Shown: positions 1 to 7,759 of the stretch, one piece after another | Layout: the number at the start of each line of letters is the position of its first letter | How positions within the stretch are numbered: position 1 is the first letter of the stretch | DNA from: JBJKPP01 sp046706145 | Lineage (GTDB): Bacteria; Bacteroidota; Ignavibacteria; Ignavibacteriales; Ignavibacteriaceae | DNA: 7,812 bases | Reading direction: 5' to 3' | NCBI GenBank assembly: GCA_046706145.1 | Contig: JBJKPP010000246.1 | Coordinates: 1-7,812, forward strand | Notes under the pieces: generated by a model | The model's input: the letters and a program-made list of their open reading frames with translations, nothing else | Told to the model about the DNA's origin: nothing | The model's database searches: none | Translations under genes and position numbers: made by a program

Positions 1-366
1 GTCTTTTCGGGACTTGCAATTTTCATTGCATGCCTTGGTTTGTTTGGATTGGCTTCATTCGTTACAGAACAAAGAACAAAGGAAATTGGAATTAGGAAAG
101 CTCTCGGAGCTTCAGTGTCCGAGCTTGTGTTGATGCTTTCAAGAGAATTCACGAAATGGGTTATTCTGGCAAATTTAATAGCCTGGCCGATTGCTTATTT
201 CGTAATGAAGAATTGGCTTCAAAATTTTGCTTATAGAATAAATATTAATGTCATTGTTTTTATATCAGCCGGAGTAGCAGCGTTAGTCATTGCTCTACTT
301 ACAATTAGTTACCACGCTGTTAAAGCCGCGCTTGCAAATCCGGTTGAAAGTTTGAGATATGAATAG
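1..366 (+). CDS. FtsX-like ABC transporter permease, C-terminal fragment (5' end outside the window)
   Basis: This is the last 121 codons of a permease whose reading frame is open from base 1, so it starts upstream of the window; a TTG near base 40 could be mistaken for a start but lies inside a conserved membrane helix. The fragment is one complete C-terminal FtsX domain. It has a helix with the family wording FIACLGLFGLASF, the cytoplasmic coupling segment EQRTKEIGIRKALGAS, and two further membrane helices (about residues 46-66 and 81-103 of the fragment). It ends in ANPVESLRYE. By hand alignment of the last 99 residues it matches the permease at 2878-5304 at about 68 positions, so it is a close paralog and presumably about 800 residues when complete. 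By family knowledge it is an inner-membrane subunit of a MacB/LolCDE-type transporter. The substrate is unknown. Confidence 0.95.
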   Translation, partial: VFSGLAIFIACLGLFGLASFVTEQRTKEIGIRKALGASVSELVLMLSREFTKWVILANLIAWPIAYFVMKNWLQNFAYRININVIVFISAGVAALVIALLTISYHAVKAALANPVESLRYE

Positions 367-443
367 GTCAGCCTAAGCCCAACTCCTTCCCAAAAGGAAG
401 GGCTTTGAAAGTCCTCCGCAAAGCGGAGGATTTAGGTGAGGCC
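366..443. repeat. Two-hairpin intergenic element with imperfect inverted ends (REP/MITE-like)
   Basis: Two adjacent hairpins fill most of the gap after the first permease. The first pairs AAGCCC (375-380) with GGGCTT (400-405) and continues with TTCC (387-390) against GGAA (396-399); an alternative is CCTTCC (385-390) with GGAAGG (396-401). The second is a perfect 8-bp stem, TCCTCCGC (412-419) with GCGGAGGA (423-430) around an AAA loop, extendable through a G-T pair and two A-T pairs. The outer ends are imperfect inverted repeats: GGTCAGCCTAA at 366-376 against the complement of TTAGGTGAGGCC at 432-443. The structure is seen directly. Calling it a dispersed REP/MITE-like element is inference from its shape. 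It could instead act as an RNA processing or attenuation structure between the two genes. Confidence 0.5.
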
Positions 444-475
444 AATTAAACTGTGAAAAGTGTCAAAAATTTGAT

Positions 476-486
476 GGGGTAATAAC
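476..486 (+). promoter_or_regulatory. G-rich ribosome binding leader of the second permease
   Basis: GGGG at 476-479 sits seven bases before the ATG at 487, followed by TAATAAC. The same GGGG-TAAYAAY arrangement with the same spacing precedes the next two permeases, which supports both the start codon and its role in ribosome binding. Between 444 and 475 the sequence is AT-rich, and I see no convincing promoter in it. Confidence 0.6.
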
Positions 487-2865
487 ATGTTAAAATATTA
501 TTTGAAAATTGGGATAAGAAATTTATTAATTAACAAAAAATATTCATTAATTAACATTCTCGGTCTTGCGATAGGTTTTACGGCATTCATTCTGATATTT
601 CTTTGGGTGGAGGATGAATTATCATACGATAAGTTTCATAAAAATGCCGACAATACTTACTTGGTACTCCGTACTTGGAACGGTAAAGTGTCAGCGATAA
701 CTTCTAAACTGCTTGGCCCGGCAATCAAATCTGAAATACCTGAAATTGTTAACGAGACGGATTACGCTCCTCTCCCGGAAACCTTTAAACCGTTCTTGCG
801 ATATCAGGAAAAAGGATTTGAAGAATCATTTGCCTTAGCCGATTCGCATTTCTTCGAAATCTTTAACTTTAAATTCATTGAAGGAAATCCGTATAAGGCA
901 TTTGACGATCCGAATTCGATTATAATGACTGAAAGAATGGCTAAGAAATATTTTGGAAATTCGGACGCTATAGGTAAATCGCTTGTATTAAATTTTGTCG
1001 GCATTAAAAAAATAGTAAAAGTTACCGGCGTACTTGAAAACATCCCGCATAACACTCAGTTCCAAAGGGACCTCATCTTGCCATTGGATTTCATTAAGCA
1101 GTTCGGTGCAAATTGGGATGCTTGGTATAATTATAGTGTTCAGACTTTTATTCTAACCAATGGAAAAATTGATAAACCGAAACTTGAAAAAAAGATTTTG
1201 GAGTGTGAAAATAGGCATGCGGCAAATTTAAATTTGGGAACAACCCGTTATTCTCTTTTCCCCTTGAGTAAGATCCATCTTTTTTCGAATAATTTAGAAT
1301 TCTTTGCTTCTACCGGCGATATTAAATACGTATATATATTCTCAGCAGTTGCATGCATTATCTTACTTATTGCATGCGTGAACTACATCAATCTTACTAA
1401 CGCATTTTCGCTGAAGAGAACAAAAGAAATCGGCATTAAAAAAGTAATCGGCGCAAGTCGGCGTGATCTTATTCTGCAGTATTACGGTGAAACGTTTGTC
1501 ATCACAATAGCAGCTCTAGGCTTATCTTCTTTATTTGTTGAAATGCTTTTACCATTAATGAACAAATTATCCGGCAAGCAGCTTTCAGTTAATTACACGA
1601 GTCCCGAATTAATATTATCGATTATTTTAATAACATTTATTACGATTCTTGCTTCGGGGATTTTCCCGGCAATTTTTGCAACCCGGTTCCGACCGGTACA
1701 AATTCTCAAGGGTAAATTTCAAAACAAATTTGACGGATTAAATCTTCAAAAAGGATTGGTGATTCTTCAGTTTGCACTTTCTATAGCTATACTGACTTGT
1801 GCATTTATCGTTATGCAGCAACTAAATTTTATCCATAATGCCGACTTGGGTTATGACAAAGAAAATATTTTAGACATAAAGGTAAATGGAAATATATATG
1901 ATAAGTATAATGCGTTCAAAAACACGCTGCTGGCTAATCCTCAAGTACTCAGTGTATCACAGTCGGAACCGATGAACGGAAAATCGTTGTCGAGTACCGA
2001 AGGAATAGATTGGCAGGGAAAACAAAAAGGATTCTCTGCGTGGTTGCTGCATGTCGATCCTGATTTTGGAAAGACTTACAAAATCCAAATGAAAGAAGGT
2101 AGATTTTATTCTTATGAATATCCTTCCGATGAAACAAGCGCGTATGTAATTAATGAAACGGCAGAGAGGGAAATGGGGCTTAAACCGGCAATTGGAAAAG
2201 AAATTTCCGTTTGGGGAAGGAAAGGAAAAATTATCGGTGTAACCAAAGATTTTAATTTTAGCTCTCTTCACGATTTGATTGAACCGATTATATTAAGGAT
2301 CCCTGACCATAACCAAAGAAATATATTTTACCGGGAAATATCAGTAAGGATTAATCCAAATTTGGTAAGTGAGCGTGTAAGATATATTCAAGATACCTGG
2401 AAAAGTTTCTTCCCCGGCGAACCATTTAGTTTTTACTTCGTAGATGAGAGTCAGAACGCAAATTATTTCGCCGAACAACGAATGGGTGACATTTTCAAGT
2501 ACTTTTCGATTCTGGCGATCTTTATTGCGTGCATTGGGCTTTATGGTTTAACCGCTTTTATGATTGAGCGGAAAATTAAAGATATAGGAATACATAAAGT
2601 GCTGGGCGCTAATGTAACAAAGATTGTGTTTATGCTTTCAAAAAAATATTTGCTTTGGATTGTTATATCCAATTTAATTGCCTTTCCCGCCGCATATTAT
2701 TTTATGAATAAATGGCTGCAGGATTTTGCGTATAGAATAAGTATAAACTGGTGGATATTTGTTTTAGCCGGTGGAATTGCTTTGTTGATCGCATTAGTTA
2801 CTGTTAGTTTCCAATCTATCAAAGCAGCAACAGCAAACCCGGTGGATAGTTTAAGATATGAATAA
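487..2865 (+). CDS. FtsX/MacB-type ABC transporter permease (divergent paralog, 792 aa)
   Basis: A membrane subunit of a type VII ABC transporter with two MacB_PCD-FtsX modules. Residues 1-19 are basic and cytoplasmic; TM1 is about 20-41, followed by VEDELSYDKF. The first periplasmic core domain runs to about 280 and contains MTERMAKKYFG (147-157). TM2-TM4 are about 281-303, 336-356 and 375-397, TM5 about 424-443. The second core domain (about 445-668) contains GVTKDFNFSSLHD, and TM6-TM8 are about 671-692, 719-740 and 755-775. It ends in ANPVDSLRYE. It is the most divergent of the three complete copies. About 15 residues are missing before PLSKIHLFS (259-267) relative to its neighbours, and both coupling segments deviate (EIGIKKVIGAS at 314-324, DIGIHKVLGAN at 699-709). 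The ATG is supported by the GGGG leader and by alignment with the other N-termini. Substrate and partner ATPase are not visible. An intact gene, not a pseudogene. Confidence 0.96.
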   Translation: MLKYYLKIGIRNLLINKKYSLINILGLAIGFTAFILIFLWVEDELSYDKFHKNADNTYLVLRTWNGKVSAITSKLLGPAIKSEIPEIVNETDYAPLPETFKPFLRYQEKGFEESFALADSHFFEIFNFKFIEGNPYKAFDDPNSIIMTERMAKKYFGNSDAIGKSLVLNFVGIKKIVKVTGVLENIPHNTQFQRDLILPLDFIKQFGANWDAWYNYSVQTFILTNGKIDKPKLEKKILECENRHAANLNLGTTRYSLFPLSKIHLFSNNLEFFASTGDIKYVYIFSAVACIILLIACVNYINLTNAFSLKRTKEIGIKKVIGASRRDLILQYYGETFVITIAALGLSSLFVEMLLPLMNKLSGKQLSVNYTSPELILSIILITFITILASGIFPAIFATRFRPVQILKGKFQNKFDGLNLQKGLVILQFALSIAILTCAFIVMQQLNFIHNADLGYDKENILDIKVNGNIYDKYNAFKNTLLANPQVLSVSQSEPMNGKSLSSTEGIDWQGKQKGFSAWLLHVDPDFGKTYKIQMKEGRFYSYEYPSDETSAYVINETAEREMGLKPAIGKEISVWGRKGKIIGVTKDFNFSSLHDLIEPIILRIPDHNQRNIFYREISVRINPNLVSERVRYIQDTWKSFFPGEPFSFYFVDESQNANYFAEQRMGDIFKYFSILAIFIACIGLYGLTAFMIERKIKDIGIHKVLGANVTKIVFMLSKKYLLWIVISNLIAFPAAYYFMNKWLQDFAYRISINWWIFVLAGGIALLIALVTVSFQSIKAATANPVDSLRYE

Positions 2866-2880
2866 AGGGGTAACAACATG
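2846..2880 (+). repeat. Conserved permease junction, copy 1 (stop codon, ribosome binding site and next start)
   Basis: Bases 2846-2873 are identical to 5285-5312 (28 bases). They cover the last codons of one permease (SLRYE), the TAA stop, and the G-rich leader of the next. Beyond that the two junctions differ only at two C/T positions before the ATG. The 12-bp gap (2866-2877) carries GGGG seven bases before the start codon. Such close spacing implies co-transcription and probably coupled translation. The identity may come from tandem duplication, gene conversion, or constraint on both the C-terminal tail and the ribosome binding site. Confidence 0.7.
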
Positions 2881-5304
2881 ATAAAGAATTATTTAAAAAT
2901 AGCTTTCAGAAATCTTAAAAGGGACAAAGCTTATGCTTTCATCAACATTTTTGGACTGGCTGTCGGTATAGCTTGTTGTCTTCTGATACTCCTTTTTATA
3001 CAAGATGAACTGAGCTATGATAAATTCAATAAGAATGCGAACTTCATTTACCGGATTAATTCCGACCTAAAATTCGGAAGTAGAGAAATGGACGTCCCTC
3101 TCACTTCTGATATGATGGGACAAACTTTGAAAAAAGACTATCCGCAGGTCGAGGAATACACCCGTCTTTATACATTTGTTTCAACTAAACAAGTAAAGAA
3201 TAATAATCTTTACAACGATGAAACAAACATTGTTTATGCTGATTCTACTTTTTTTAAGGTTTTTACATTCCCTGCAATTTCAGGCAATACTTTATCAGCT
3301 CTGGATGAACCCAACTCCGTTGTGATTACCGAGTCAATAGCGAAAAAATATTTTGGGCGCACGGACGTTGTAGGCGAGGTTTTGAATACAAAAGATAACG
3401 GGGGCAAGTCTTATAAAATAACTGCAGTTATAAAAGATATGCCAAAGAACTCTCACTTCAGATTTAATTTCATTTTTCCCATGTCTAATCTGAATTACGA
3501 TTGGGGTAACTTCTTAAACTATAATTTTTACACATATCTATTACTACGGAAAGGGACAAATTATAAAGAGTTCGAAAAAAAGTTTGCGGATTACAATATC
3601 AGATATGTATTCCCTTTCGCAATGAAGTTTATACATCTTAAAAGCATAGAAGATTTTGAAAAATCCGGAAATAAAATTGTTAATTCATTATCTCCCTTAA
3701 CTGTTATTCATCTATACTCAACACGCGCGTTTGAGCTAAGTCCTAGTGGAACTATAGAATATGTTTACATACTCTCGGCTGTAGCATTATTTATTTTATT
3801 GATTGCCTGCATTAATTTCATGAATCTCACAACTGCCCGTTCTGCAAACCGCGCCCGTGAGGTCGGAATCCGAAAGGTATTAGGTACAGAGCGTAAAAAA
3901 CTAATTGCTCAATTTCTTACTGAAACAATAATGGCTGTGTTCTTTTCTGTATTGGTTTCTCTCTTTATTGTGTATGATGCATTACCTCTGTTTAATAATC
4001 TTACCGGGAAAGATTTGGGATTTAGCAGTTTATTCACGATATATTTGTTGCCTGTATTGATAGCACTTCCATTTATTGTAGGATTCTTGGCCGGTGCTTA
4101 TCCTTCTTTTTATCTTTCAAAGTTTAATCCAATACAAATATTAAAAACAAAACGTTATTCTGGACGTAAAGGCGGAGGATTAAGAAGCACTCTAGTTGTA
4201 TTTCAATTTGTCACTTCAATAGCGCTTATTATTTGCACGGTGGTTATTTACTCTCAACTGAAGTATATGCAAAATAAATCCCTAGGCTATCAGAGGGAAC
4301 ATGTATTAATAATAAATAATTTTTACTCGCTTGGTAACAATATGCAAACGTTTAAGGATGAGATGCTGAATATCCCCGGTGTAGTCTCAGCTTCTATTTC
4401 CGGTTTTCTGCCGACTCCTTCAATTAGAAATAATAATAGTTTCTTCAAAGAATCTACTTTGGATGTTAAAAGTGGGTTTATAATGTCGGATTGGGCTGTT
4501 GACTATAAATATTTAGAAACAATGGGTATGCATTTGATAAAGGGAAGAAATTTCTCAAAGGATTTTGGAACAGATTCTTCGGCAATTATTCTTAATGAAG
4601 TCGCTGCTAATACTTTGGGCTACAAAGACCCATTGAACAAAAATATTTACACACTTTCAATGGCGGGAAAACCTGTAGCTTATCACATAATTGGAATCGT
4701 AAAAAATTTCAATTTTGAGTCTCTTCGAAATGAAATTGGACCACTTTGCTTTGTTCTTGGTAATAATTCGATGATGTGTTCATTTAAAACAAATGCTTCC
4801 AATGTATCGAGTATAGTTAAGCAAGCTGAAAATAAATGGAAGGCACTTGCACCTGAAATGCCCTTCAACTACCGTTTTATGGATGATGCATTCAACGACA
4901 TGTACAAGGATGAACAACGTTTTGGTACAACAGCATTAATATTTTCTATACTTACTATCCTTGTAGCGTGTTTAGGATTATTTGGACTTGCCGCTTTTCT
5001 TGCTGAGCAGAGAACCAAAGAAATTGGAATAAGAAAAGTATTAGGTGCTTCTATTTCTTCATTAATGTTCATGCTTTCACGAGAATTTTTAAAATGGATA
5101 ATTATTGCAAATATTATAGCATGGCCTTTAGCCTACTATTTCATGAGTAAGTGGCTGGAGGATTTTGCATACAGAATAAATATGAATATATGGATTTTTG
5201 TCCTTTCAGGCGGTATTGCTTTAGTAATTGCTCTAGCTACTATTAGTTTTCAGGCCATAAAGGCTGCTATCGCTAACCCAGTGAATAGTTTAAGATATGA
5301 ATAA
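2878..5304 (+). CDS. FtsX/MacB-type ABC transporter permease (808 aa)
   Basis: A full-length double-module permease, same fold as its neighbours. The N-terminus MIKNYLKIAFRNLKRDK is cytoplasmic; TM1 is about 22-42, followed by IQDELSYDKF. The first periplasmic core domain includes ITESIAKKYFG (150-160). The FtsX domain begins with the helix LLIACINFMNLTTARS (307-322), then the coupling segment REVGIRKVLGT (327-337), TM3 about 346-366 and TM4 about 388-411. TM5 is about 438-458. The second core domain carries LNEVAANTLG (572-581) and GIVKNFNFESL (606-616). The last FtsX domain has TM6 about 686-708, coupling segment KEIGIRKVLGAS (714-725), TM7 about 736-757 and TM8 about 770-791. It ends in ANPVNSLRYE. 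It keeps the canonical R-K pair in both coupling segments, so it should engage an ATPase normally. The start is supported by the leader and the 12-bp spacing. By family, such permeases export or move antimicrobials, peptides or lipoproteins; which applies here is not shown. Confidence 0.97.
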   Translation: MIKNYLKIAFRNLKRDKAYAFINIFGLAVGIACCLLILLFIQDELSYDKFNKNANFIYRINSDLKFGSREMDVPLTSDMMGQTLKKDYPQVEEYTRLYTFVSTKQVKNNNLYNDETNIVYADSTFFKVFTFPAISGNTLSALDEPNSVVITESIAKKYFGRTDVVGEVLNTKDNGGKSYKITAVIKDMPKNSHFRFNFIFPMSNLNYDWGNFLNYNFYTYLLLRKGTNYKEFEKKFADYNIRYVFPFAMKFIHLKSIEDFEKSGNKIVNSLSPLTVIHLYSTRAFELSPSGTIEYVYILSAVALFILLIACINFMNLTTARSANRAREVGIRKVLGTERKKLIAQFLTETIMAVFFSVLVSLFIVYDALPLFNNLTGKDLGFSSLFTIYLLPVLIALPFIVGFLAGAYPSFYLSKFNPIQILKTKRYSGRKGGGLRSTLVVFQFVTSIALIICTVVIYSQLKYMQNKSLGYQREHVLIINNFYSLGNNMQTFKDEMLNIPGVVSASISGFLPTPSIRNNNSFFKESTLDVKSGFIMSDWAVDYKYLETMGMHLIKGRNFSKDFGTDSSAIILNEVAANTLGYKDPLNKNIYTLSMAGKPVAYHIIGIVKNFNFESLRNEIGPLCFVLGNNSMMCSFKTNASNVSSIVKQAENKWKALAPEMPFNYRFMDDAFNDMYKDEQRFGTTALIFSILTILVACLGLFGLAAFLAEQRTKEIGIRKVLGASISSLMFMLSREFLKWIIIANIIAWPLAYYFMSKWLEDFAYRINMNIWIFVLSGGIALVIALATISFQAIKAAIANPVNSLRYE

Positions 5305-5319
5305 AGGGGTAATAATATG
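5285..5319 (+). repeat. Conserved permease junction, copy 2
   Basis: Second copy of the junction seen at 2846-2880, with a 28-base identical core (5285-5312). It again contains the SLRYE codons, a TAA stop, a 12-bp gap (5305-5316) and GGGG (5306-5309) seven bases before the ATG at 5317. The similarity weakens soon after the start codon, although the N-terminal codons of the genes still encode similar residues. Confidence 0.7.
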
Positions 5320-7734
5320 TTAAAAAATTACTTAAAAATAGCCTTAAGAAACCTTCTGAAATTCAAAGTTTACTCATTCATAAATATTTTAGGCCTTGCC
5401 ATAGGTATAGCGGCTTGTACGATGATCTTAATCTATATTGATGACGAATTAAGCTTTGATAAGTTCAATCACAAAGCCGATCAGATTTATAGAGTCCATA
5501 CCATTGGTAATATTGCTGGGAATAAAATAAACATTGCAGTCTCGCCTGCTCCGCTTGGAGAAACTTTGGTTCGTGATTACCCGGAAGTTTTGCAGGCGAC
5601 AAGAATACTACCCAACCCAACGATGCTCATTCGTTACAAAGATAATGTATTTAATGAACCGAGATTTTACTGGGCAGACTCAACAATTTTTGATGTTTTT
5701 ACAATACCTTTTATCGAAGGAGATCCTAAAACCGCTTTGGCACAGCCGCATACTGTTGTGTTAACACAGACTCTTGCAAAAAAATATTTCGGTTCTGAAG
5801 ATCCAATGAATAAGATAATGACTTTTGAAGATGGAACTCCATATACCGTCAAAGGCGTGGTAAAGGATTGTCCGCAAAATTCTCATTTTCATTATGACAT
5901 GTTTGCCTCCATCGCTAGTCTAGGACTGGACAAGAATCAGCAGATATGGCTTAGTAACAATTTCATAACTTATATTGTCGTTAGGAAAGGAACTTCCGAA
6001 TCAAGCCTCCAGAAAAAACTGCAACAGTTTGTTGTGAAATATGCGGGTCCTGACTTGCTAAGATTACTTGGAACGTCTTACAAAGATTTTAGGAGAGCGG
6101 GAAATGATTATGAGTTTGAACTTCAGCCTTTAACAAGTATTCATTTACATTCTCATCTTGATTATGAACTAGAGCCAAACAGTGATATTAAATATGTGTA
6201 CATCTTTTCAATTATTGCATTCTTCATTTTAATAATTGCTTGTATAAATTTTATGAATCTTTCGACAGCACGGTCGCAAATGCGCTCAAAAGAAGTTGGC
6301 ATCAGAAAGGTTCTTGGCTCAAATAAATCTCAACTTATAAAACAATTTTTAGCAGAATCCATATTAATGACATTCTTCGCGGCATTACTAGCTATTGCTT
6401 TAGTTGAAGTATTTCTTCCTTCTTTCGGAAGATTAGCCGGTAAAGATCTGCATATTTCTTTCTTCGACAATGTCGTCACTCTGCCTTCTTTAGTTCTTGC
6501 TGTTTTAGTTGTAGGACTTTTGGCGGGTAGCTACCCTGCACTTTATCTTTCTTCATTTAGACCTGTTGCTGTATTGAAAGGCAAACTTAATGGATTAGGA
6601 GGTTCCTGGTTAAGAAATGGACTTGTTGTTTTTCAATTCTCTGTATCTATAATTCTCTTCATAGGTACCTTCGTTGTTTATCAGCAATTGAAATTCGTGC
6701 AAGAGAAGGATCTTGGTTTTAATAGGGAGCACGTTCTTGTAATAAATAGAGCGTGGGCACTGGAAAATAAAGCAACAACTTTCAAGAACGAATTAATGAA
6801 TAATCCGCATATTATTGGAGCATCAAATTCAGATAATATGCCCGGCAGAAACTTTGATCAGACTGTTTTCAGACCGGAAAGTTCCCAAAGTTTGCAGCAA
6901 TACGTTTTAGCAACAATGTCAACTGATTATGATTTTGCAAAAATCATGGGACTAAAACTTGCGGAAGGAAGATATTTCTCCAGAGATAATTCCACCGATA
7001 CACTTGCCTTGGTATTGAACGAAACCGCAGTTAGAACTCTCGGATTAAAAGACCCCCTTAACCAGAGAGTTTTGCATCCTCGTAGAAGTCCGACGGATAA
7101 CACACCCTATAAAGTAATTGGAATTCTAAAAGATTTCAATTTTGAATCACTGCACCAAAAGATCAGACCATTGGCAATCTTTTTGAATACAGGGCAAACA
7201 GCATATTTGCCTGTAAGAATTAGAGCTGCGGATCTAACGGTAACAGTCTCATTTATTCAAAGCGAATGGAAGAAATTTGTACCTAATAAACCTTTCGAAT
7301 ACTTCTTCCTGGACGATGATTTTAACAACCTTTATAAATCGGAACAGAAAACCGGTGAGATTTTTACTGCCTTTTCTATCCTTGCGATATTTATTGCATG
7401 TTTAGGTTTGTTCGGTTTAGCAGCATTTACCGCAGAGAGAAGAACTAAAGAGATTGGCATTAGAAAGGTTTTAGGGGCTTCTATTTCCACAGTTGTTTTC
7501 TTATTGTCAAAAGATTTCACAAAGTGGATCTTAATAGCAAACTTAATTGCATGGCCAATAGCGTTCTATTTTATGAATAATTGGCTGGAAAATTTTGCTT
7601 ACAGAACAAATTTAAATGTCGGAATTTTCATTTTAGCAGGTTTACTTGCTCTTTTAATTGCACTGATTACCGTAAGCTACCAAGCAATCAAAGTTGCGGT
7701 AGCAAATCCGGTTAAAGCTTTAAGAACAGAATAA
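5317..7734 (+). CDS. FtsX/MacB-type ABC transporter permease (805 aa)
   Basis: The last full-length permease of the array. The cytoplasmic start MLKNYLKIALRNLLKFK is followed by TM1 (about 21-41) and DDELSFDKF. The first periplasmic core domain contains LTQTLAKKYFG (149-159) and ends with LQPLTSIHLHS (269-279). TM2 lies about 293-315 and includes IIACINFMNLSTARS (306-320). The coupling segment is KEVGIRKVLGS (325-335); TM3 is about 346-366, TM4 about 389-411, TM5 about 435-456. The second core domain shows LNETAVRTLG (567-576) and GILKDFNFESLH (602-613). TM6 is about 684-706, the second coupling segment KEIGIRKVLGAS (711-722), TM7 about 735-755 and TM8 about 768-788. The tail is ANPVKALRTE, unlike the SLRYE ending of the other three. 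Both coupling segments are canonical. No terminator follows; a different gene starts 25 bp downstream. The transported substrate is unknown. Confidence 0.97.
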   Translation: MLKNYLKIALRNLLKFKVYSFINILGLAIGIAACTMILIYIDDELSFDKFNHKADQIYRVHTIGNIAGNKINIAVSPAPLGETLVRDYPEVLQATRILPNPTMLIRYKDNVFNEPRFYWADSTIFDVFTIPFIEGDPKTALAQPHTVVLTQTLAKKYFGSEDPMNKIMTFEDGTPYTVKGVVKDCPQNSHFHYDMFASIASLGLDKNQQIWLSNNFITYIVVRKGTSESSLQKKLQQFVVKYAGPDLLRLLGTSYKDFRRAGNDYEFELQPLTSIHLHSHLDYELEPNSDIKYVYIFSIIAFFILIIACINFMNLSTARSQMRSKEVGIRKVLGSNKSQLIKQFLAESILMTFFAALLAIALVEVFLPSFGRLAGKDLHISFFDNVVTLPSLVLAVLVVGLLAGSYPALYLSSFRPVAVLKGKLNGLGGSWLRNGLVVFQFSVSIILFIGTFVVYQQLKFVQEKDLGFNREHVLVINRAWALENKATTFKNELMNNPHIIGASNSDNMPGRNFDQTVFRPESSQSLQQYVLATMSTDYDFAKIMGLKLAEGRYFSRDNSTDTLALVLNETAVRTLGLKDPLNQRVLHPRRSPTDNTPYKVIGILKDFNFESLHQKIRPLAIFLNTGQTAYLPVRIRAADLTVTVSFIQSEWKKFVPNKPFEYFFLDDDFNNLYKSEQKTGEIFTAFSILAIFIACLGLFGLAAFTAERRTKEIGIRKVLGASISTVVFLLSKDFTKWILIANLIAWPIAFYFMNNWLENFAYRTNLNVGIFILAGLLALLIALITVSYQAIKVAVANPVKALRTE

Positions 7735-7759
7735 CATTTTATAAAGAAAGGGTTGCAGA

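Noticed and set aside
40..366. A short separate gene starting at TTG 40
   Set aside because: The same frame is open to base 1 and encodes the conserved membrane helix of a permease FtsX domain, so this is the tail of a longer gene.
411..433. Rho-independent terminator at the GC-rich hairpin
   Set aside because: The stem is strong, but only three T residues follow before AGGTGAGG, so there is no proper T-tract.
466..473. Bacteroidota-type -7 promoter element (TAnnTTTG)
   Set aside because: AAAATTTG matches only in part, and no TTG-like -33 element lies at the expected distance; it is also only 13 bases from the start codon.
1349..1377. Direct repeat TTGCATGC twice within 21 bases
   Set aside because: Both copies encode alanine-cysteine in the membrane helix (VAC and IAC); a codon-level coincidence inside a gene.
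487..2865. The second permease as a decaying pseudogene because of its divergence
   Set aside because: The frame is intact over 792 codons, all eight membrane helices and both core-domain motifs are present, and the changes are substitutions and one in-frame length difference.
5534..5764. Alternative-frame reading frame inside the last permease, and several antisense frames elsewhere
   Set aside because: They overlap well-conserved permease coding sequence, have no family resemblance or ribosome binding site, and are shadows of the real genes.
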